Shown here: positions 8,550 through 18,765 of the stretch, piece by piece
How positions within the stretch are numbered: the first letter of the stretch is position 1
Layout: each line of letters begins with the position of its first letter
NCBI GenBank assembly: GCA_964629475.1
Contig: CAZVQW010000006.1
Coordinates: 1 to 64,000 of the forward strand
DNA: 64,000 nt
Direction: 5' to 3'
DNA from: SMWD01 sp964629475
GTDB lineage: Bacteria; Pseudomonadota; Gammaproteobacteria; Steroidobacterales; GCA-2729495
Program-made: the position numbers and the translations under genes
The notes under the pieces: generated by a model
The model's database searches: none
The model's input: only the letters and a program-made list of their open reading frames with translations
What the model was told of the DNA's origin: nothing

Positions 8550-10619
8550 ATGAACGCACTGAAAAACGAAACCAGCCCGTACCTGCTTCAGCACGCCGAC
8601 AATCCGGTGGACTGGCACCCGTGGAGCGAAGAATCACTGGAACTTGCACGCAGCCGGAACCAGCCGATCCTGTTGTCGATCGGCTACTCGGCCTGCCACT
8701 GGTGCCACGTCATGGCGCACGAGTCATTCGAGGATAAACAAACGGCGGACCTGATGAATCGGCTGTTCGTCAATATTAAGGTCGACCGCGAAGAACGCCC
8801 CGACATCGACAAAGTCTACCAATCCGCACACCAGTTGATGCAGCGCCGGCCCGGCGGCTGGCCGCTGACAGTATTCCTCGATCCGCAAGATCGGCGCCCG
8901 TTCTTTGCCGGCACATATTTCCCGAAGGAAGCCCGATTCGGCATGCCAACATTTGTCGACCTGCTGAACAAGACCAACGACCATTTTCATGCCAATCGCG
9001 AGGCTGTCGGTGAATACGGTCAGGCTGTCGTCGATGCACTCACGCATGTCGACACTGCGCAGCCGACCAGTGAAGACCCGCTGTCCGGACGCTCACTGCA
9101 GGCAGTACGCAAAGCACTCGGCGAGACATTCGACAGCGAGAACGGGGGGTTCGGTGATGCACCGAAATTCCCACAACCAATGAATCTGGACCGGCTGATG
9201 CGCCACTGGCGAAATTCGGCGCTGAGTAACGAGAGCAAGGAGAACAGCGAACCGGACAAACAGGCCATGTTCATCTGCGCACTGACGCTAACGCGCATGG
9301 CCGAGGGCGGGCTATTCGACCAGGTCGGCGGCGGCTTCTGCCGGTACACGGTCGATGCCGAGTGGTCGATCCCGCACTTTGAGAAAATGCTGTACGACAA
9401 TGGCGAGCTGCTGGCTCTGTATGCCCGCTTCTGGCAAATCAGCGGTGACGATACCTATCGCCGCGTCGCGCTCGACACAGCAGCCTGGGTGCTGCGTGAA
9501 ATGCGCGCGCCGCAAGGCGGCTTCTATGCGGCACTCGATGCCGACTCGGACGGTACGGAAGGCCGCTTCTACGTCTGGACCCCGGATGAAGCCAAAGGAT
9601 TACTGACGGAGGAGAATTATGCCGCCTTCGCACCACGCTTCGGACTCGACAAATCGGCAAACTTCGAGGGGTACTGGCACCTGCGCGTCAGCGAAACGAT
9701 CGAATCGATCGCATCGAGCATCGGCAAAACCCCGTCAACCGTACAACGGCTGATCGATGAGTCACGAATAAAGTTGCTGGCGGCCCGTGAAACCCGCACG
9801 CGACCCGGCTGTGACGACAAGATCCTGACGAGCTGGAACGCTTTGATGATTCGCGGACTCGCGATTGCCGCACGCGCGATACAGGACGACAAACTCACAG
9901 CGGCGGCCACGGATGCACTCGACTTCATTCGTCACAACATGGTCATTGACGATCGCCTGCACGCAACCTGGAAGGATGGCCGCGCGAGATTCAATGCCTA
10001 TCTCGACGACTACGCATTCCTGCTCGATGCGACGATTGAATTGCTGCAGACATGCTGGAATAGTGAGCACCTGGAGTTTGCGACAATGTTGGCAGAACGG
10101 CTGCTCGCCGACTTCACAGACCCTGAACACGGCGGATTCTTCTTCACCGCCGCCGATCACGAACGGCTGATCCACCGCAGCAAACCGATGGCCGATGAAG
10201 CTGTGCCGTCAGGCAACGGGGTCGCCGCACTCGCACTCAATCGTCTCGGCCATCTGCTCGGCGAAACAAAATATATCGACGCCGCCATCGCAACGATCCG
10301 GGCAACCGGCAGTGCCCTAGAAGACTTCCCGCATGCCCACACCTCTCTGATCACGGCGCTCGATGAAATCCTGACCCCCGCCGAAATCGTGATCCTGCGC
10401 GGCGAAGCGGAAGAAATTTCCAGATGGGCACTGGCCATCGGTGCGGTCTACACGCCGAAACGACTCGTGTTTGCAATCCCGGACTTCGACACAAACCTGC
10501 CGCCCACCTTGTCCCGCCGCAAACCCGCTGACCAGCCAATCGCCTACATTTGCCGCGGCACAACCTGCAGTGAACCATTGACGTCACTCGAAGCAATTGC
10601 CGCCGAACTGACCGAATAA
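8550..10619 (+). CDS. DUF255 thioredoxin-fold protein (YyaL/SPATA20 family)
   Basis: Large cytosolic protein of the DUF255 family, 689 residues from the ATG at 8550 (a TTG four codons upstream is possible). It opens with the family hallmark [20 protein letters not shown] and a thioredoxin-like CHWCHVM motif near residue 50, followed by [13 protein letters not shown]. The remainder is an alpha/alpha-barrel of the glycosidase/epimerase type ([52 protein letters not shown]). Family function is not settled. It stands alone between lgt and the Cys-rich gene. Confidence 0.9.
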   Translation: MNALKNETSPYLLQHADNPVDWHPWSEESLELARSRNQPILLSIGYSACHWCHVMAHESFEDKQTADLMNRLFVNIKVDREERPDIDKVYQSAHQLMQRRPGGWPLTVFLDPQDRRPFFAGTYFPKEARFGMPTFVDLLNKTNDHFHANREAVGEYGQAVVDALTHVDTAQPTSEDPLSGRSLQAVRKALGETFDSENGGFGDAPKFPQPMNLDRLMRHWRNSALSNESKENSEPDKQAMFICALTLTRMAEGGLFDQVGGGFCRYTVDAEWSIPHFEKMLYDNGELLALYARFWQISGDDTYRRVALDTAAWVLREMRAPQGGFYAALDADSDGTEGRFYVWTPDEAKGLLTEENYAAFAPRFGLDKSANFEGYWHLRVSETIESIASSIGKTPSTVQRLIDESRIKLLAARETRTRPGCDDKILTSWNALMIRGLAIAARAIQDDKLTAAATDALDFIRHNMVIDDRLHATWKDGRARFNAYLDDYAFLLDATIELLQTCWNSEHLEFATMLAERLLADFTDPEHGGFFFTAADHERLIHRSKPMADEAVPSGNGVAALALNRLGHLLGETKYIDAAIATIRATGSALEDFPHAHTSLITALDEILTPAEIVILRGEAEEISRWALAIGAVYTPKRLVFAIPDFDTNLPPTLSRRKPADQPIAYICRGTTCSEPLTSLEAIAAELTE

Positions 10620-10775
10620 TGCCAGCCACCCTGTAACCATATTACGACCAGCCATTGGAGCGACTGGACGACCGTACAGTGATCGCGTGGGCTCGTGACA
10701 CCTTGGAAAATACTTCGGACTGGCCGTTAATACAGGTTCAATAAATATATTAGCGCTTTCGGGAGTCAAGTTGAT

Positions 10776-11114
10776 ATGAAAACAACATTTAGTCTGTTCA
10801 TCGTAACCGTCGCTCTGATGAGTTCGAGCGGTGCCATGGCCGCCGGTGACGGCCACTGCAACTACACACAGGAAAACATGTTCGCCGGACCTTTCAAGGT
10901 CTGCGATATGCCGACCGACGCAGCACTTTGTGAAGAACTCGGCAATACCGCTGACAACGCCGATGCCGTTTATGGTGATGGCGCATGTCCTGCTGAAGAC
11001 GCGGTCGGCACGTGCGACATGGGCGAAACGAAACGCATTTATTACGAAGGTGATCCTGGTGGCCTCGAGATCGGCTGCGGCTTCCAGAGCGGCGACTGGG
11101 TTAATTCCGAGTAG
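10776..11114 (+). CDS. Small secreted six-cysteine protein, unknown function
   Basis: 112 residues with a clear Sec signal peptide (MKTTFSLFIVTVALMSSSGAMA, cleavage near residue 22). The mature part of about 90 residues is acidic and has six cysteines at 28, 43, 52, 71, 80 and 101, an even number compatible with three disulphides in the periplasm or outside the cell. I do not recognise a family. A GGGAG-like ribosome-binding site lies ahead of the ATG. It is monocistronic: 156 bases separate it from the gene before, and two hairpins follow at once. No metal-binding or catalytic motif is evident. Confidence 0.75.
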   Translation: MKTTFSLFIVTVALMSSSGAMAAGDGHCNYTQENMFAGPFKVCDMPTDAALCEELGNTADNADAVYGDGACPAEDAVGTCDMGETKRIYYEGDPGGLEIGCGFQSGDWVNSE

Positions 11115-11128
11115 GCGCTGATAAGAAA

Positions 11129-11150
11129 GGGACAGGCTGAAACCTGTCCC
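11129..11150 (+). terminator. Hairpin after the six-cysteine gene
   Basis: Perfect eight-base stem GGGACAGG/CCTGTCCC with a six-base loop, 15 bases after the stop codon. It is followed by an A-rich rather than T-rich tract, so on its own it may protect or attenuate the transcript; the next hairpin is the better terminator. Confidence 0.5.
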
Positions 11151-11159
11151 GACATAAAA

Positions 11160-11185
11160 AAAGGCGGCCCTATGGGCCGCCTTTC
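11160..11185. terminator. Bidirectional rho-independent terminator
   Basis: Eleven-base stem AAAGGCGGCCC/GGGCCGCCTTT with a three-base loop. The A-run on the left supplies a U-tract for the minus-strand Rieske transcript, and the TTT on the right serves the plus strand. It lies between two convergent genes, as expected for a shared terminator. Confidence 0.85.
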
Positions 11186-11213
11186 CTACTCTCTGTCGAG
11201 AGTACGCACCGTT

Positions 11214-12419
11214 CTACGCGGCGTTCTCAATCTTCTTGCGCTCGGCCCGGTTCTTGATACGTGGAACCTCGTCGAGTACCCAGTTACCCGAGGTACGCCG
11301 GCCCGGGCATGGAATCGTCAATGCCTCACCGATACCGTTACGACGATTGAATTCATCCATATCAATGCGCCAGCCCTTGTCGTCAAACTTCTCGAGCCAG
11401 TCACGATAAGCCACGATCGCCTTGTCAGCCGGCATCAGAACTTCCTTCGTCGGGCTCAACGGAGTCCGGGTCGGGTTCAGATCGGTCAGAATAACGATAT
11501 CCTGCCCCGCGATAACCGCGTTGCGCGCGTGGATCGCTTCGTTGTTCTTTGGATCGAGAATAAAGTTACGCATGTTCAGGAAGAAGATCCGCGTATTGTG
11601 CTCATCAATCGGTTGCTCGAAGAAATACTGGCGAAACATCTTGCCTTCGACAATATTGATATACGTCGGCATGATGTTCGGACCGTACGTGCCGCCACCG
11701 GCATACGTATCGGCGCTTTCGGTCTTCGTATCGCCCCAGGGCGTTTCCTTGTCAGGCGACGTTTCGTGGCCCTTCTGCGGCATTGCCGGCCCGAAGAACT
11801 TATGCCAGAACCAGAATCCCCAGCCCTGATGATGATCCTCGGTCTCGTACTCGTTTGTCCTGTACGTATCGCGGTTGACCCCTTGGTGGCCATGCGTCGG
11901 GTGGACAAACTCGTTATGCGCGGGATCCAGGCCGTTCTCGATCGAACGCTCGTAATAATACGGTACGTCCAGAATGAGAATGTCGTTGGCTGTCCAGCCT
12001 TCCTGACCATACTCCTCGACCTCGAGCAGCGGAATACGCGTTTCTTCGGGTTCGTCACCGAGAAAAGCGAACACGATGCCGTACTTCTCCTGAACCGGGT
12101 AAGAATCGACCTTCGCACGCGGCGGTGTCTTCGTTCCGTAGCCAATTGACGGGATATTCTTGCACTCGCCGTTACCGTCGAATTCCCAGCCGTGATACGG
12201 ACAGACAACGCAGCCGTCGATAATGCGTGGGGTTTTACCCATGGACCATGGACCACCAAGTGAGGCACCGCGATGCGTACACGTATCACTCAGGACACGT
12301 GGCTCGCCTTCCTGGTCACGGAATACAACAAAGTTGACGCCGAGTACCTTGACCTTTTCTGGCATTTCATGGCCCAGGTCCTCGCTACGAATCATTGGAT
12401 ACCAGAAATTGATATACAT
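11214..12419 (-). CDS. Rieske non-haem iron oxygenase, alpha subunit
   Basis: 401-residue ring-hydroxylating-type oxygenase. The N-terminal Rieske [2Fe-2S] ligands are C47-T-H49 (CTHRG) and C73-P-Y-H76; the mononuclear iron triad is visible as D165, H168 and H173 in NGLDPAHNEFVHPTH, with the bridging Asp conserved. This is known chemistry for hydroxylation or O-demethylation of aromatic or sterol-like substrates; the substrate cannot be told from the sequence. An AGGGAGA ribosome-binding site precedes the ATG at good distance. No ferredoxin, reductase or beta subunit is encoded nearby, so electrons must come from partners elsewhere. Monocistronic, ending at the bidirectional terminator. Confidence 0.88.
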   Translation of the reverse strand: MYINFWYPMIRSEDLGHEMPEKVKVLGVNFVVFRDQEGEPRVLSDTCTHRGASLGGPWSMGKTPRIIDGCVVCPYHGWEFDGNGECKNIPSIGYGTKTPPRAKVDSYPVQEKYGIVFAFLGDEPEETRIPLLEVEEYGQEGWTANDILILDVPYYYERSIENGLDPAHNEFVHPTHGHQGVNRDTYRTNEYETEDHHQGWGFWFWHKFFGPAMPQKGHETSPDKETPWGDTKTESADTYAGGGTYGPNIMPTYINIVEGKMFRQYFFEQPIDEHNTRIFFLNMRNFILDPKNNEAIHARNAVIAGQDIVILTDLNPTRTPLSPTKEVLMPADKAIVAYRDWLEKFDDKGWRIDMDEFNRRNGIGEALTIPCPGRRTSGNWVLDEVPRIKNRAERKKIENAA

Positions 12420-12769
12420 ACTTTTTTTCTCCCTTTAAATTTGTCGGGGTTTAACCGTGACAGGCAATCTACCTGCTCATTTGCCAATTCAAAGTAATCG
12501 GACAAATAAAGCCTGACTACATGACCGATTCTCAAACCGGATTAATTTATATACTAGCTACGGTGTGCCCTCCCTCCCCATTCGTATTTTTACCTATCAT
12601 GCAGTGAGAAAGGCGCAGTGACCGCACAGGGGTTAAAGAACTCTGTCTGCGGACAGATCATTTACCTTCTCGCCGCAGGGCGGCACAGCCAATACACGGA
12701 GTGGCTTTCTTGCCGCCATCCGCCCGATTCCCTACACTGCCCGCCTGTCTGACTTGCAGTATCCGCTTA

Positions 12770-13912
12770 GTGGCCACCCACCCCGAACATAAACCAACCT
12801 TGGAATTCGATCTGTCCGCCCAGATGGCGGTCATGGATGCACTGATCGAGGCGATCATCATCATGGATGACAAGGGACGGATCAGGCGCTGCAATAAGGC
12901 AGCGATTGAGATGTTCGGCTATACGGCAGATGAAATGATCGGCCAGGATATTTCAATCCTGATGCCGGCTCCGGACAGCGCAAATCATGCCACCTACGTC
13001 AATCGCTATCTCAATACACACAAGGCGCGCATCATCGGCATCGGCCGCGAACTCAATGCACGCCGCAAGGATGGCACGATATTCCCGATCCAGCTGGCCA
13101 TCGGTGAAATCGCGTACAACAATACGATGCGTTTCATCGGCATGATGCGTGACCTGACGGATTACAAGATGGACGAGGAGCGCAAGCTGCGCATGCATAC
13201 CGACATGATCACCGCGAGCCGCCTGACGACGATGGGTGAAATGGCCGCGGCGATGGCGCACGAAATCAATCAGCCGCTGGCTGCAATTGCAAACTACGCC
13301 TCGGCGAGTGAACGGTTACTGGCAAGCGGAGCCGCCAATCTCGAAGACATCAAGTCAGCACTTGCCCACATAAAGACACAATCGCACCGGGCCGGCGACA
13401 TCATCCGCAGGCTGCGCAGCTTCGTCAGACCCGACAGTGTCGAACTCGTGCCGACAGACATCAGCACGATTATCGATGAAATCAAGCCATTGGCGGAGGT
13501 CGACGCAAATGCCAACAATATTGCCATTTCATTCGATATCTCGACCAACCTGCCCGCTATTATCGCCGACCAGCTGCAGATTCAGCAGGTACTGCTGAAT
13601 CTGCTGCGCAACGGGATCGATGCGATGCGTGATAACGATCCGGAGCATCGGCGCCTGGAACTGCATTGCTATATTGCGACGCCCGACACGATTTGCATCG
13701 ATGTCACCGATCAGGGCCACGGCATCACGGAAGAGGTCAGCAAGAAGCTGTTTCATCCGTTTTTCACGACCAAAGACACAGGCATGGGAATGGGCCTCGC
13801 AATCAGCCATACTATTGTAAAATCTCACGGTGGTGCGCTGAGCTTCGCCAACAACCTGAGCGGCGGAGCAACATTCTCCGTAACGCTACCGACACAAATG
13901 GCTGACAGATGA
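12770..13912 (+). CDS. FixL-type PAS sensor histidine kinase
   Basis: Cytosolic two-component kinase of 380 residues from the GTG at 12770; the frame is open from a GTG at 12701 but the extra 23 residues are low-complexity. It has one PAS domain (IIIMDDKGRIRRCNKAA onward) that aligns with the haem-binding PAS of rhizobial FixL: NHATYVNRY contains the proximal histidine position (codon at 12986) and RIIGIGRELNARRKDGTIFP the haem-propionate arginine. Then follow the dimerisation/phospho-acceptor helix MAAAMAHEINQPLAAIANY, an N box LLRNGIDAM, and G boxes DQGHGI and GMGMGLAIS. It overlaps the response regulator by ATGA. No membrane segment. Oxygen or redox sensing is inferred from the PAS motif; ligand binding is untested. 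Confidence 0.86.
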   Translation: MATHPEHKPTLEFDLSAQMAVMDALIEAIIIMDDKGRIRRCNKAAIEMFGYTADEMIGQDISILMPAPDSANHATYVNRYLNTHKARIIGIGRELNARRKDGTIFPIQLAIGEIAYNNTMRFIGMMRDLTDYKMDEERKLRMHTDMITASRLTTMGEMAAAMAHEINQPLAAIANYASASERLLASGAANLEDIKSALAHIKTQSHRAGDIIRRLRSFVRPDSVELVPTDISTIIDEIKPLAEVDANANNIAISFDISTNLPAIIADQLQIQQVLLNLLRNGIDAMRDNDPEHRRLELHCYIATPDTICIDVTDQGHGITEEVSKKLFHPFFTTKDTGMGMGLAISHTIVKSHGGALSFANNLSGGATFSVTLPTQMADR

Positions 13913-14520
13913 CAGAACAGCATGAAACAGTATTTATTGTCGATGACGATGAGGCGGTCAGAGATTCTCTGAGTTTTCTGCTCAAGAGCGTCGGCATCGA
14001 ATCACAGATATTCTCATCCGGCGATGAGTTTCTCGACGCCTATCAGCCGGACTGGGAAGGCTGCATACTGCTCGACATTCGCATGCCGGGCATCAGCGGC
14101 ATGGAGGTACAACGACGTCTCGTCGAACAGGACTGCAGCCTGCCGATCATTTTTATCACCGGCCACGGAGATATCCCGATGGCCGTCGAAGCCATGCACC
14201 TCGGCGCTCACGATTTCGTACAGAAACCGTTTCACGACCAGGAACTACTGGACCGGATCCAGGCCGCACTGGTTGCGCGCAGGGAAATACAGGATAAGGT
14301 CGAACAAAAGAAAATCGTTCAGCAAAACTACGCGACACTGACGCCGCGCGAGACCGAGGTCATGTCAGCCGTGGCAAAGGGCCACGCCAACAAGGTCATC
14401 GCGATGGATCTGGAATTGAGCCAGCGTACCGTGGAAATTCATCGTGCGCGTGTCATGGAAAAGATGCGGGTCCGGTCGCTGGCCGAACTCGTTAAACTTG
14501 CGGTTCTGCTGGATGATTAG
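13909..14520 (+). CDS. FixJ-family response regulator
   Basis: 203 residues: receiver domain with acidic pocket D12/D13, phospho-acceptor D56 (GCILLDIRMPG), FITGHGD and the conserved lysine in VQKPF, then a LuxR-type helix-turn-helix (LTPRETEVMSAVAKGHANKVIAMDLELSQRTVEIHR). This is the cognate regulator of the overlapping FixL-type kinase. Target genes are not evident; the flanking genes are a Rieske oxygenase and an AsmA protein. The 3' end overlaps the convergent lone receiver gene by 29 bases. Confidence 0.92.
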   Translation: MTEQHETVFIVDDDEAVRDSLSFLLKSVGIESQIFSSGDEFLDAYQPDWEGCILLDIRMPGISGMEVQRRLVEQDCSLPIIFITGHGDIPMAVEAMHLGAHDFVQKPFHDQELLDRIQAALVARREIQDKVEQKKIVQQNYATLTPRETEVMSAVAKGHANKVIAMDLELSQRTVEIHRARVMEKMRVRSLAELVKLAVLLDD

Positions 14521-14953
14521 TCCGACGGCTGTTTCTGCGCGCTGATACTCGCGCACTGATTGCTCCCCGCATCGCAGCCCTGATGCTCTTGATCATTTCC
14601 CGCTCGACGACGGGCTTGACCAGGTAATCGGAGACTTTATGGTGCAATGCATTCACGGCCCGACTGACATCGGGATCGCCGGTCAGGATAATCAGCGGCA
14701 ACCAACTGTTACGGTTCCGCAGTTCGGTTAACAACTCGAGTCCGTCCGCTCCCGGCAGTTTCATCTCAGACACGATACAACCGAACCGGGCAGGATCCTG
14801 CTCGGCAGCCAGAAATTCTTCGGCACTCGAGTAACCGACGGTTTCAAATCCGGTCCGCTCGAACAGCTTCATCAGATTCGATACCGCCTGTTGATCGGGA
14901 TCGATGATGTAAATGACAAATTTTGATTTTCTTTTGGTACTGGGCATCGGCAT
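14492..14953 (-). CDS. Stand-alone receiver-like protein with Asp-to-Glu phosphosite
   Basis: 153 residues from the ATG at 14953 (a GTG at 14986 is also in frame). It contains only a receiver fold: IYIIDPDQQAV, GCIVSEMKLPGADG, LIILTGDPDVSRAVNAL and DYLVKPV. Aligned with the neighbouring FixJ protein, the phospho-acceptor Asp is replaced by Glu (E63 of this reading), and the acidic pair DD is DP-D. The conserved lysine stays. A basic tail (ARVSARRNSRRTNHP) follows. Such a change usually prevents phosphorylation and can mimic the phosphorylated state. It may buffer or antagonise the FixL/FixJ pair; that is inference from position only. Confidence 0.75.
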   Translation of the reverse strand: MPMPSTKRKSKFVIYIIDPDQQAVSNLMKLFERTGFETVGYSSAEEFLAAEQDPARFGCIVSEMKLPGADGLELLTELRNRNSWLPLIILTGDPDVSRAVNALHHKVSDYLVKPVVEREMIKSIRAAMRGAISARVSARRNSRRTNHPAEPQV

Positions 14954-15278
14954 CGTTCCGGAGGCAACGAACCAGCCTCGACACACCCTGCCGAACCCAC
15001 TATTGCCGTAACCCGCAATTAGTCAGAGTCTAGAACCGCAGCCATTTGAAACCATCCGGAATACTACCTAAGACCCTGCGGGGCACATTGAGCCACAGCT
15101 ATTGGATGCCAGAGTGGGTACAGCGGGTATTTAACATAATCCGGTAAATTCCGGCGATCTGCGCAACAGTTTTATAGTCATTGAACAGGCAGGAATTCTA
15201 CGGTGTATTCGGGGTCGCCGCCGGGGGCGGCATGCGACTGCCAAACGAACAACGTGTTCGTATCCGGTAGGTAGCGCT
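14954..15278. other. Non-coding gap of 325 bases
   Basis: Between the start of the lone receiver gene and the stop of the AsmA gene on the same strand. No frame here reads like a protein and no strong hairpin with a T-tract was seen. A promoter for the receiver gene should be in its left part, but no clear -35/-10 pair can be named. Confidence 0.5.
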
Positions 15279-17378
15279 TTATCTATCCTTTTTCTTTTGC
15301 TTGAAGAATCCGCCGAGATTTTTCAGTGCATCCTTCGTCGTTTCGATGTCCTTGAGGACCGACTCCACCGTGACTTCCTTCGGCTGCGCTCGCCTCTCCC
15401 GGATCTGCTCATAGGCGACCAGGCGTTGCCGGCAGCGCTCAGGACCTGATTCAGCCGTCAGGCTCGCGGGTTTGAAATCGATTTCGTTCATTGGCCCGGC
15501 ACCGATACCAAGCGCATTGCCAAGCAACGCCTTCGTATCGAATCGACCGGCCGGCGCTGCAAGCGTGCCGCGAATCTTAAACGGCGGCAGCACATTCTGC
15601 GTCTTTACGCGCGCGGCCAGCCAGTCAAAATTCAGATGCAGCGTCTCTTCGTGCAGGTCGATCCGACCAGCACCGAACAATGCGATGTTGTGAGCATCAA
15701 CGACAAAACTGTCTGTTACCGCAATGCCATCCGTGATCCTGAAATCAGTCACGACACAATGCAACTCAATCGGCTCGGATTTGCCGTACTGCGGGGCAGT
15801 TTTTGTCAGAATTGCCTCGATGTCGGCAAACGCCCGCTGCAGCAACGGGCTGCCGGCCCGTGAGGCACCGAGCTCGACGGCCAGAAAGCCGTTCAACGAA
15901 GCCATGATGGCGCGAACCGAAGCGCCATTGCCGGCAACATCGATGTTCAGGTTTGCGGGACCGCCGGCCAGCGTTGTATTGCCCGACGCTTCGACAAGGT
16001 CGCCAATCTCCAGAATACTGATATCCAGGAGCGCAGTCACGGCCGCGGCATCCTGCACCGCCTCGAGTCCGACGCTACCATTGATCGTCGCATCCATGAC
16101 AACGAGATTTAGCGGATCAATCGAGATGGTCTTCGGTGCAGCTTGGAGCCTGATATCGAGATCCGTTATCGTCGTCTCAGGATCGACGATCAGTTCGCCG
16201 ACCTTGAAATCAACAACGGCATTGATTGACTCCAGCGCATCGAGTCCATCGAGCGGCAAGGGGTCATCAGGGAACAGCCGTTCACTCTGATCACCCGGCT
16301 GCCCGGAGCTCACATCGTTCGGCGGCGACTCAACGGATTCTTCCGGCGGTAACAATCGGGTCAGGTCGATTCGCGGCGAATGCAAAGCCGCATCAAGGCG
16401 CATCGGTTGCGTGGCGATATCCATTTGCAGATCGCCGTCAAGTTGCATGTCTGCCATACCAATCGATAAGTTCGTCACATCAATTTGCTCGGCATTCCCG
16501 GCAATCGTTGCTGTGATGCTGTATTTACCGGGATCTGCGATCGGAGCATCGGCGAATTCGGCCAGCCTGCTCAGCGAGTCACCTGATGCGTTGACGGTAA
16601 CCGCGATACCGTCAGCTTCCAGCGGCTTATCGATGTCGCCCATGATTGCCACTGTTGCGCCGAGCGCATTGATCGTCATGTCAAGGCCCAGGGGCTCTCC
16701 GCCCGGCAAGCCACCGAGGCCCGCAAACGTGCCTTCCAGCTCGACCGGTTCCTCACCGTATGATGCTTTTAACTCGATGCGTAGCGGTGCGTTCACCGCA
16801 TCCATCTGCGCGGTGAGTTCTTCGAGTGTGACATGCTGTGATTCGCCGGTTACGCCATCGTTATAGACGATTACGGCATTCGTAATCACGGCTTTTTTCA
16901 GGACTGCTGCCGTCAACAGGGCCTCGTCGTCGGATACCGGGTCTTGTTCAGGATCGATATCGTCCGCCATGTCTGTCTCTGCCGGAACAAACTCCCAGTT
17001 ACCCTTGCCCTGCTGATTTGTTTCCAGCTGCAGGTCGAAACCGGCAATCTCAAGCCGGCTCACTTCAATCTGGCCAAAAATGAGTGGTAGAAGCTTTAGA
17101 TGGATCTCGACATGCTCGAGCACCAGCATCTCGTCGCGGCTCGCCCAGCTCGCATTCTGAAACGTAACATCATCGGCGCTGACCCCTGGTGACAGGCTGA
17201 TATTGACATTCAGTGCGCCGCTGAAGTGCACTTCCCTGCCTGTCGCGTCCTTGACGGCCTTCGCGATCGGTTCCTGGTACTCACTCCAGTCGACCGAATT
17301 AAGCGTCACGATCACGGCGGCAAAAGCGCCGACCAGCAGAACGATCAGGATGCCGATACCGATGGCCAGTCGCTTCAT
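15279..17378 (-). CDS. AsmA family protein
   Basis: 699-residue inner-membrane protein with one N-terminal membrane segment (LAIGIGILIVLLVGAFAAVIVTL) and a long periplasmic, beta-rich body. The N-terminal AsmA domain is recognisable from SLSPGVSADDVTFQNASWASRDEML and LLPLIFGQIEVSRLEIAGFDLQLE; the C-terminal part (PLNLNIDVAGNGASVRAIMASLNGFL-type segment, then FKIRGTLAAPAGRFD) is also typical. AsmA-like proteins are bridge-like lipid transporters that affect outer-membrane phospholipid or LPS balance. Members are 600-1200 residues, so this one appears complete. It lies 89 bases after aceA on the same strand but is probably unrelated to the glyoxylate cycle. Confidence 0.85.
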   Translation of the reverse strand: MKRLAIGIGILIVLLVGAFAAVIVTLNSVDWSEYQEPIAKAVKDATGREVHFSGALNVNISLSPGVSADDVTFQNASWASRDEMLVLEHVEIHLKLLPLIFGQIEVSRLEIAGFDLQLETNQQGKGNWEFVPAETDMADDIDPEQDPVSDDEALLTAAVLKKAVITNAVIVYNDGVTGESQHVTLEELTAQMDAVNAPLRIELKASYGEEPVELEGTFAGLGGLPGGEPLGLDMTINALGATVAIMGDIDKPLEADGIAVTVNASGDSLSRLAEFADAPIADPGKYSITATIAGNAEQIDVTNLSIGMADMQLDGDLQMDIATQPMRLDAALHSPRIDLTRLLPPEESVESPPNDVSSGQPGDQSERLFPDDPLPLDGLDALESINAVVDFKVGELIVDPETTITDLDIRLQAAPKTISIDPLNLVVMDATINGSVGLEAVQDAAAVTALLDISILEIGDLVEASGNTTLAGGPANLNIDVAGNGASVRAIMASLNGFLAVELGASRAGSPLLQRAFADIEAILTKTAPQYGKSEPIELHCVVTDFRITDGIAVTDSFVVDAHNIALFGAGRIDLHEETLHLNFDWLAARVKTQNVLPPFKIRGTLAAPAGRFDTKALLGNALGIGAGPMNEIDFKPASLTAESGPERCRQRLVAYEQIRERRAQPKEVTVESVLKDIETTKDALKNLGGFFKQKKKDR

Positions 17379-17467
17379 AATGACACGCCCCTCAATACGA
17401 AAGACCGTTCATTATGCGCGCCCTGCCCCGGACTGGCGAGCGGGAATCAGCCATGACTGTCACATGA

Positions 17468-18760
17468 TCAGGATGCGGCAGCCTTGTCTTCGAACTGATC
17501 AGCCTCGGTACTGCCGGACATTGCGGTCGTTGATGCATCCTGCGAGATGACGGTTTGCACGGCATCAAAGTAGCCGGTGCCGACGAACGCCTGGTGTTTC
17601 GCTGCGCGGAAGCCATTCTTCTCATTCCCGAATTCGCGTTCCTGCATCTGGGAATACGCAAACATACCATCCGCTTTGTACGCGCACGACAGCTCAAACA
17701 TGCTGAGATTCAATGCATGCCATCCGGCCAGTGTGATGAACTGATACCGGTAGCCCATGGCGCCGAGTTCCTCACGGAATTTGCGCAAAGTAGCCTCATC
17801 AAGATTTGCCTGCCAGTTAAACGACGGTGAGCAGTTGTAGCAGAGCAACTTGCCGGGGAATTTAGCGTGAATCGCTTCGGCAAATTTCCTGGCCTCACCC
17901 AGGTCTGGTTTGGCTGTCTCGCACCATAACAGGTCGGCATATGGCGCATACGACAATCCACGGTCAATCGCCTGATCTATGCCGGCATTGGCGTAGTGGA
18001 AACCGTCGGCCGATTGTTCGCCGGTCAGAAATTTCGCGTCACGTTCATCATAGGCCGCCTGTAATAATGTCGCGGCATTCGCATCGGTGCGCGCAATGAT
18101 GACCGTCGGCACCCCCATGACATCTGCAGCCAGTCGTGCCGAGATCAGCTTATTGATTGCCTCCTGCGTCGGCACCAGGACTTTGCCACCCATATGCCCG
18201 CATTTTTTTGCCGACGACAATTGATCCTCGAAATGCACGGCGGCGGCACCGGCCTGGATCAGGTGCTTCGTCAATTCGAAGGCATTGAGATTGCCGCCGA
18301 AGCCAGCCTCGGCATCGGCAATAATCGGTGCCATCCAGTCAATCGAATCATCGCCTTCCAGGTGATGAATCTGGTCGGTACGCAGCAGCGCGTTGTTGAT
18401 ACGCTCGACCATCTTCGGCACCGAATCAACCGGGTACAGACTCTGATCGGGATACATCTCACCGGCCGAATTACCGTCGCCGGCGACCTGCCAACCGGAA
18501 CAATAAATGGCTTTCAGTCCGGCCTGTATTTCCTGGATCGCCTGGTTACCCGTGAGCGCGCCGAGCGCCGAGACAATGCCGTCTCCCTGTAACAGATTCC
18601 AGAATTTTTCAGCTCCCAGACGTGCAAGACTGTATTCGATGTGTACCGAGCCGCGCAGCCGGGCGACATCTTCCGGCTCATAGGTACGTGTGATACCGCT
18701 CCAGCGTGCATCGCTCTCCCATTCTTGTCTGATTTGTTCTGTCTCGAGTTTCCTGCTCAT
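17468..18760 (-). CDS. aceA: Isocitrate lyase AceA
   Basis: Cleaves isocitrate to succinate and glyoxylate, first step of the glyoxylate bypass. The 430-residue protein matches the shorter bacterial class (E. coli 434). The catalytic segment KKCGHMGGK is at residues 185-193 with the nucleophile Cys187, and NCSPSFNWQ and [16 protein letters not shown] bind Mg-isocitrate. It follows aceB by 39 bases on the same strand. The leader holds a tandem 14-bp duplication carrying two copies of the ribosome-binding site. Confidence 0.97.
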   Translation of the reverse strand: MSRKLETEQIRQEWESDARWSGITRTYEPEDVARLRGSVHIEYSLARLGAEKFWNLLQGDGIVSALGALTGNQAIQEIQAGLKAIYCSGWQVAGDGNSAGEMYPDQSLYPVDSVPKMVERINNALLRTDQIHHLEGDDSIDWMAPIIADAEAGFGGNLNAFELTKHLIQAGAAAVHFEDQLSSAKKCGHMGGKVLVPTQEAINKLISARLAADVMGVPTVIIARTDANAATLLQAAYDERDAKFLTGEQSADGFHYANAGIDQAIDRGLSYAPYADLLWCETAKPDLGEARKFAEAIHAKFPGKLLCYNCSPSFNWQANLDEATLRKFREELGAMGYRYQFITLAGWHALNLSMFELSCAYKADGMFAYSQMQEREFGNEKNGFRAAKHQAFVGTGYFDAVQTVISQDASTTAMSGSTEADQFEDKAAAS

Positions 18761-18765
18761 GATCC

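Noticed and set aside
11172..12149. 325-codon open frame on the plus strand opposite the Rieske gene
   Set aside because: It is the antisense of a well-supported oxygenase, is rich in Arg and Val as shadow frames are here, and has no family motif or ribosome-binding site.
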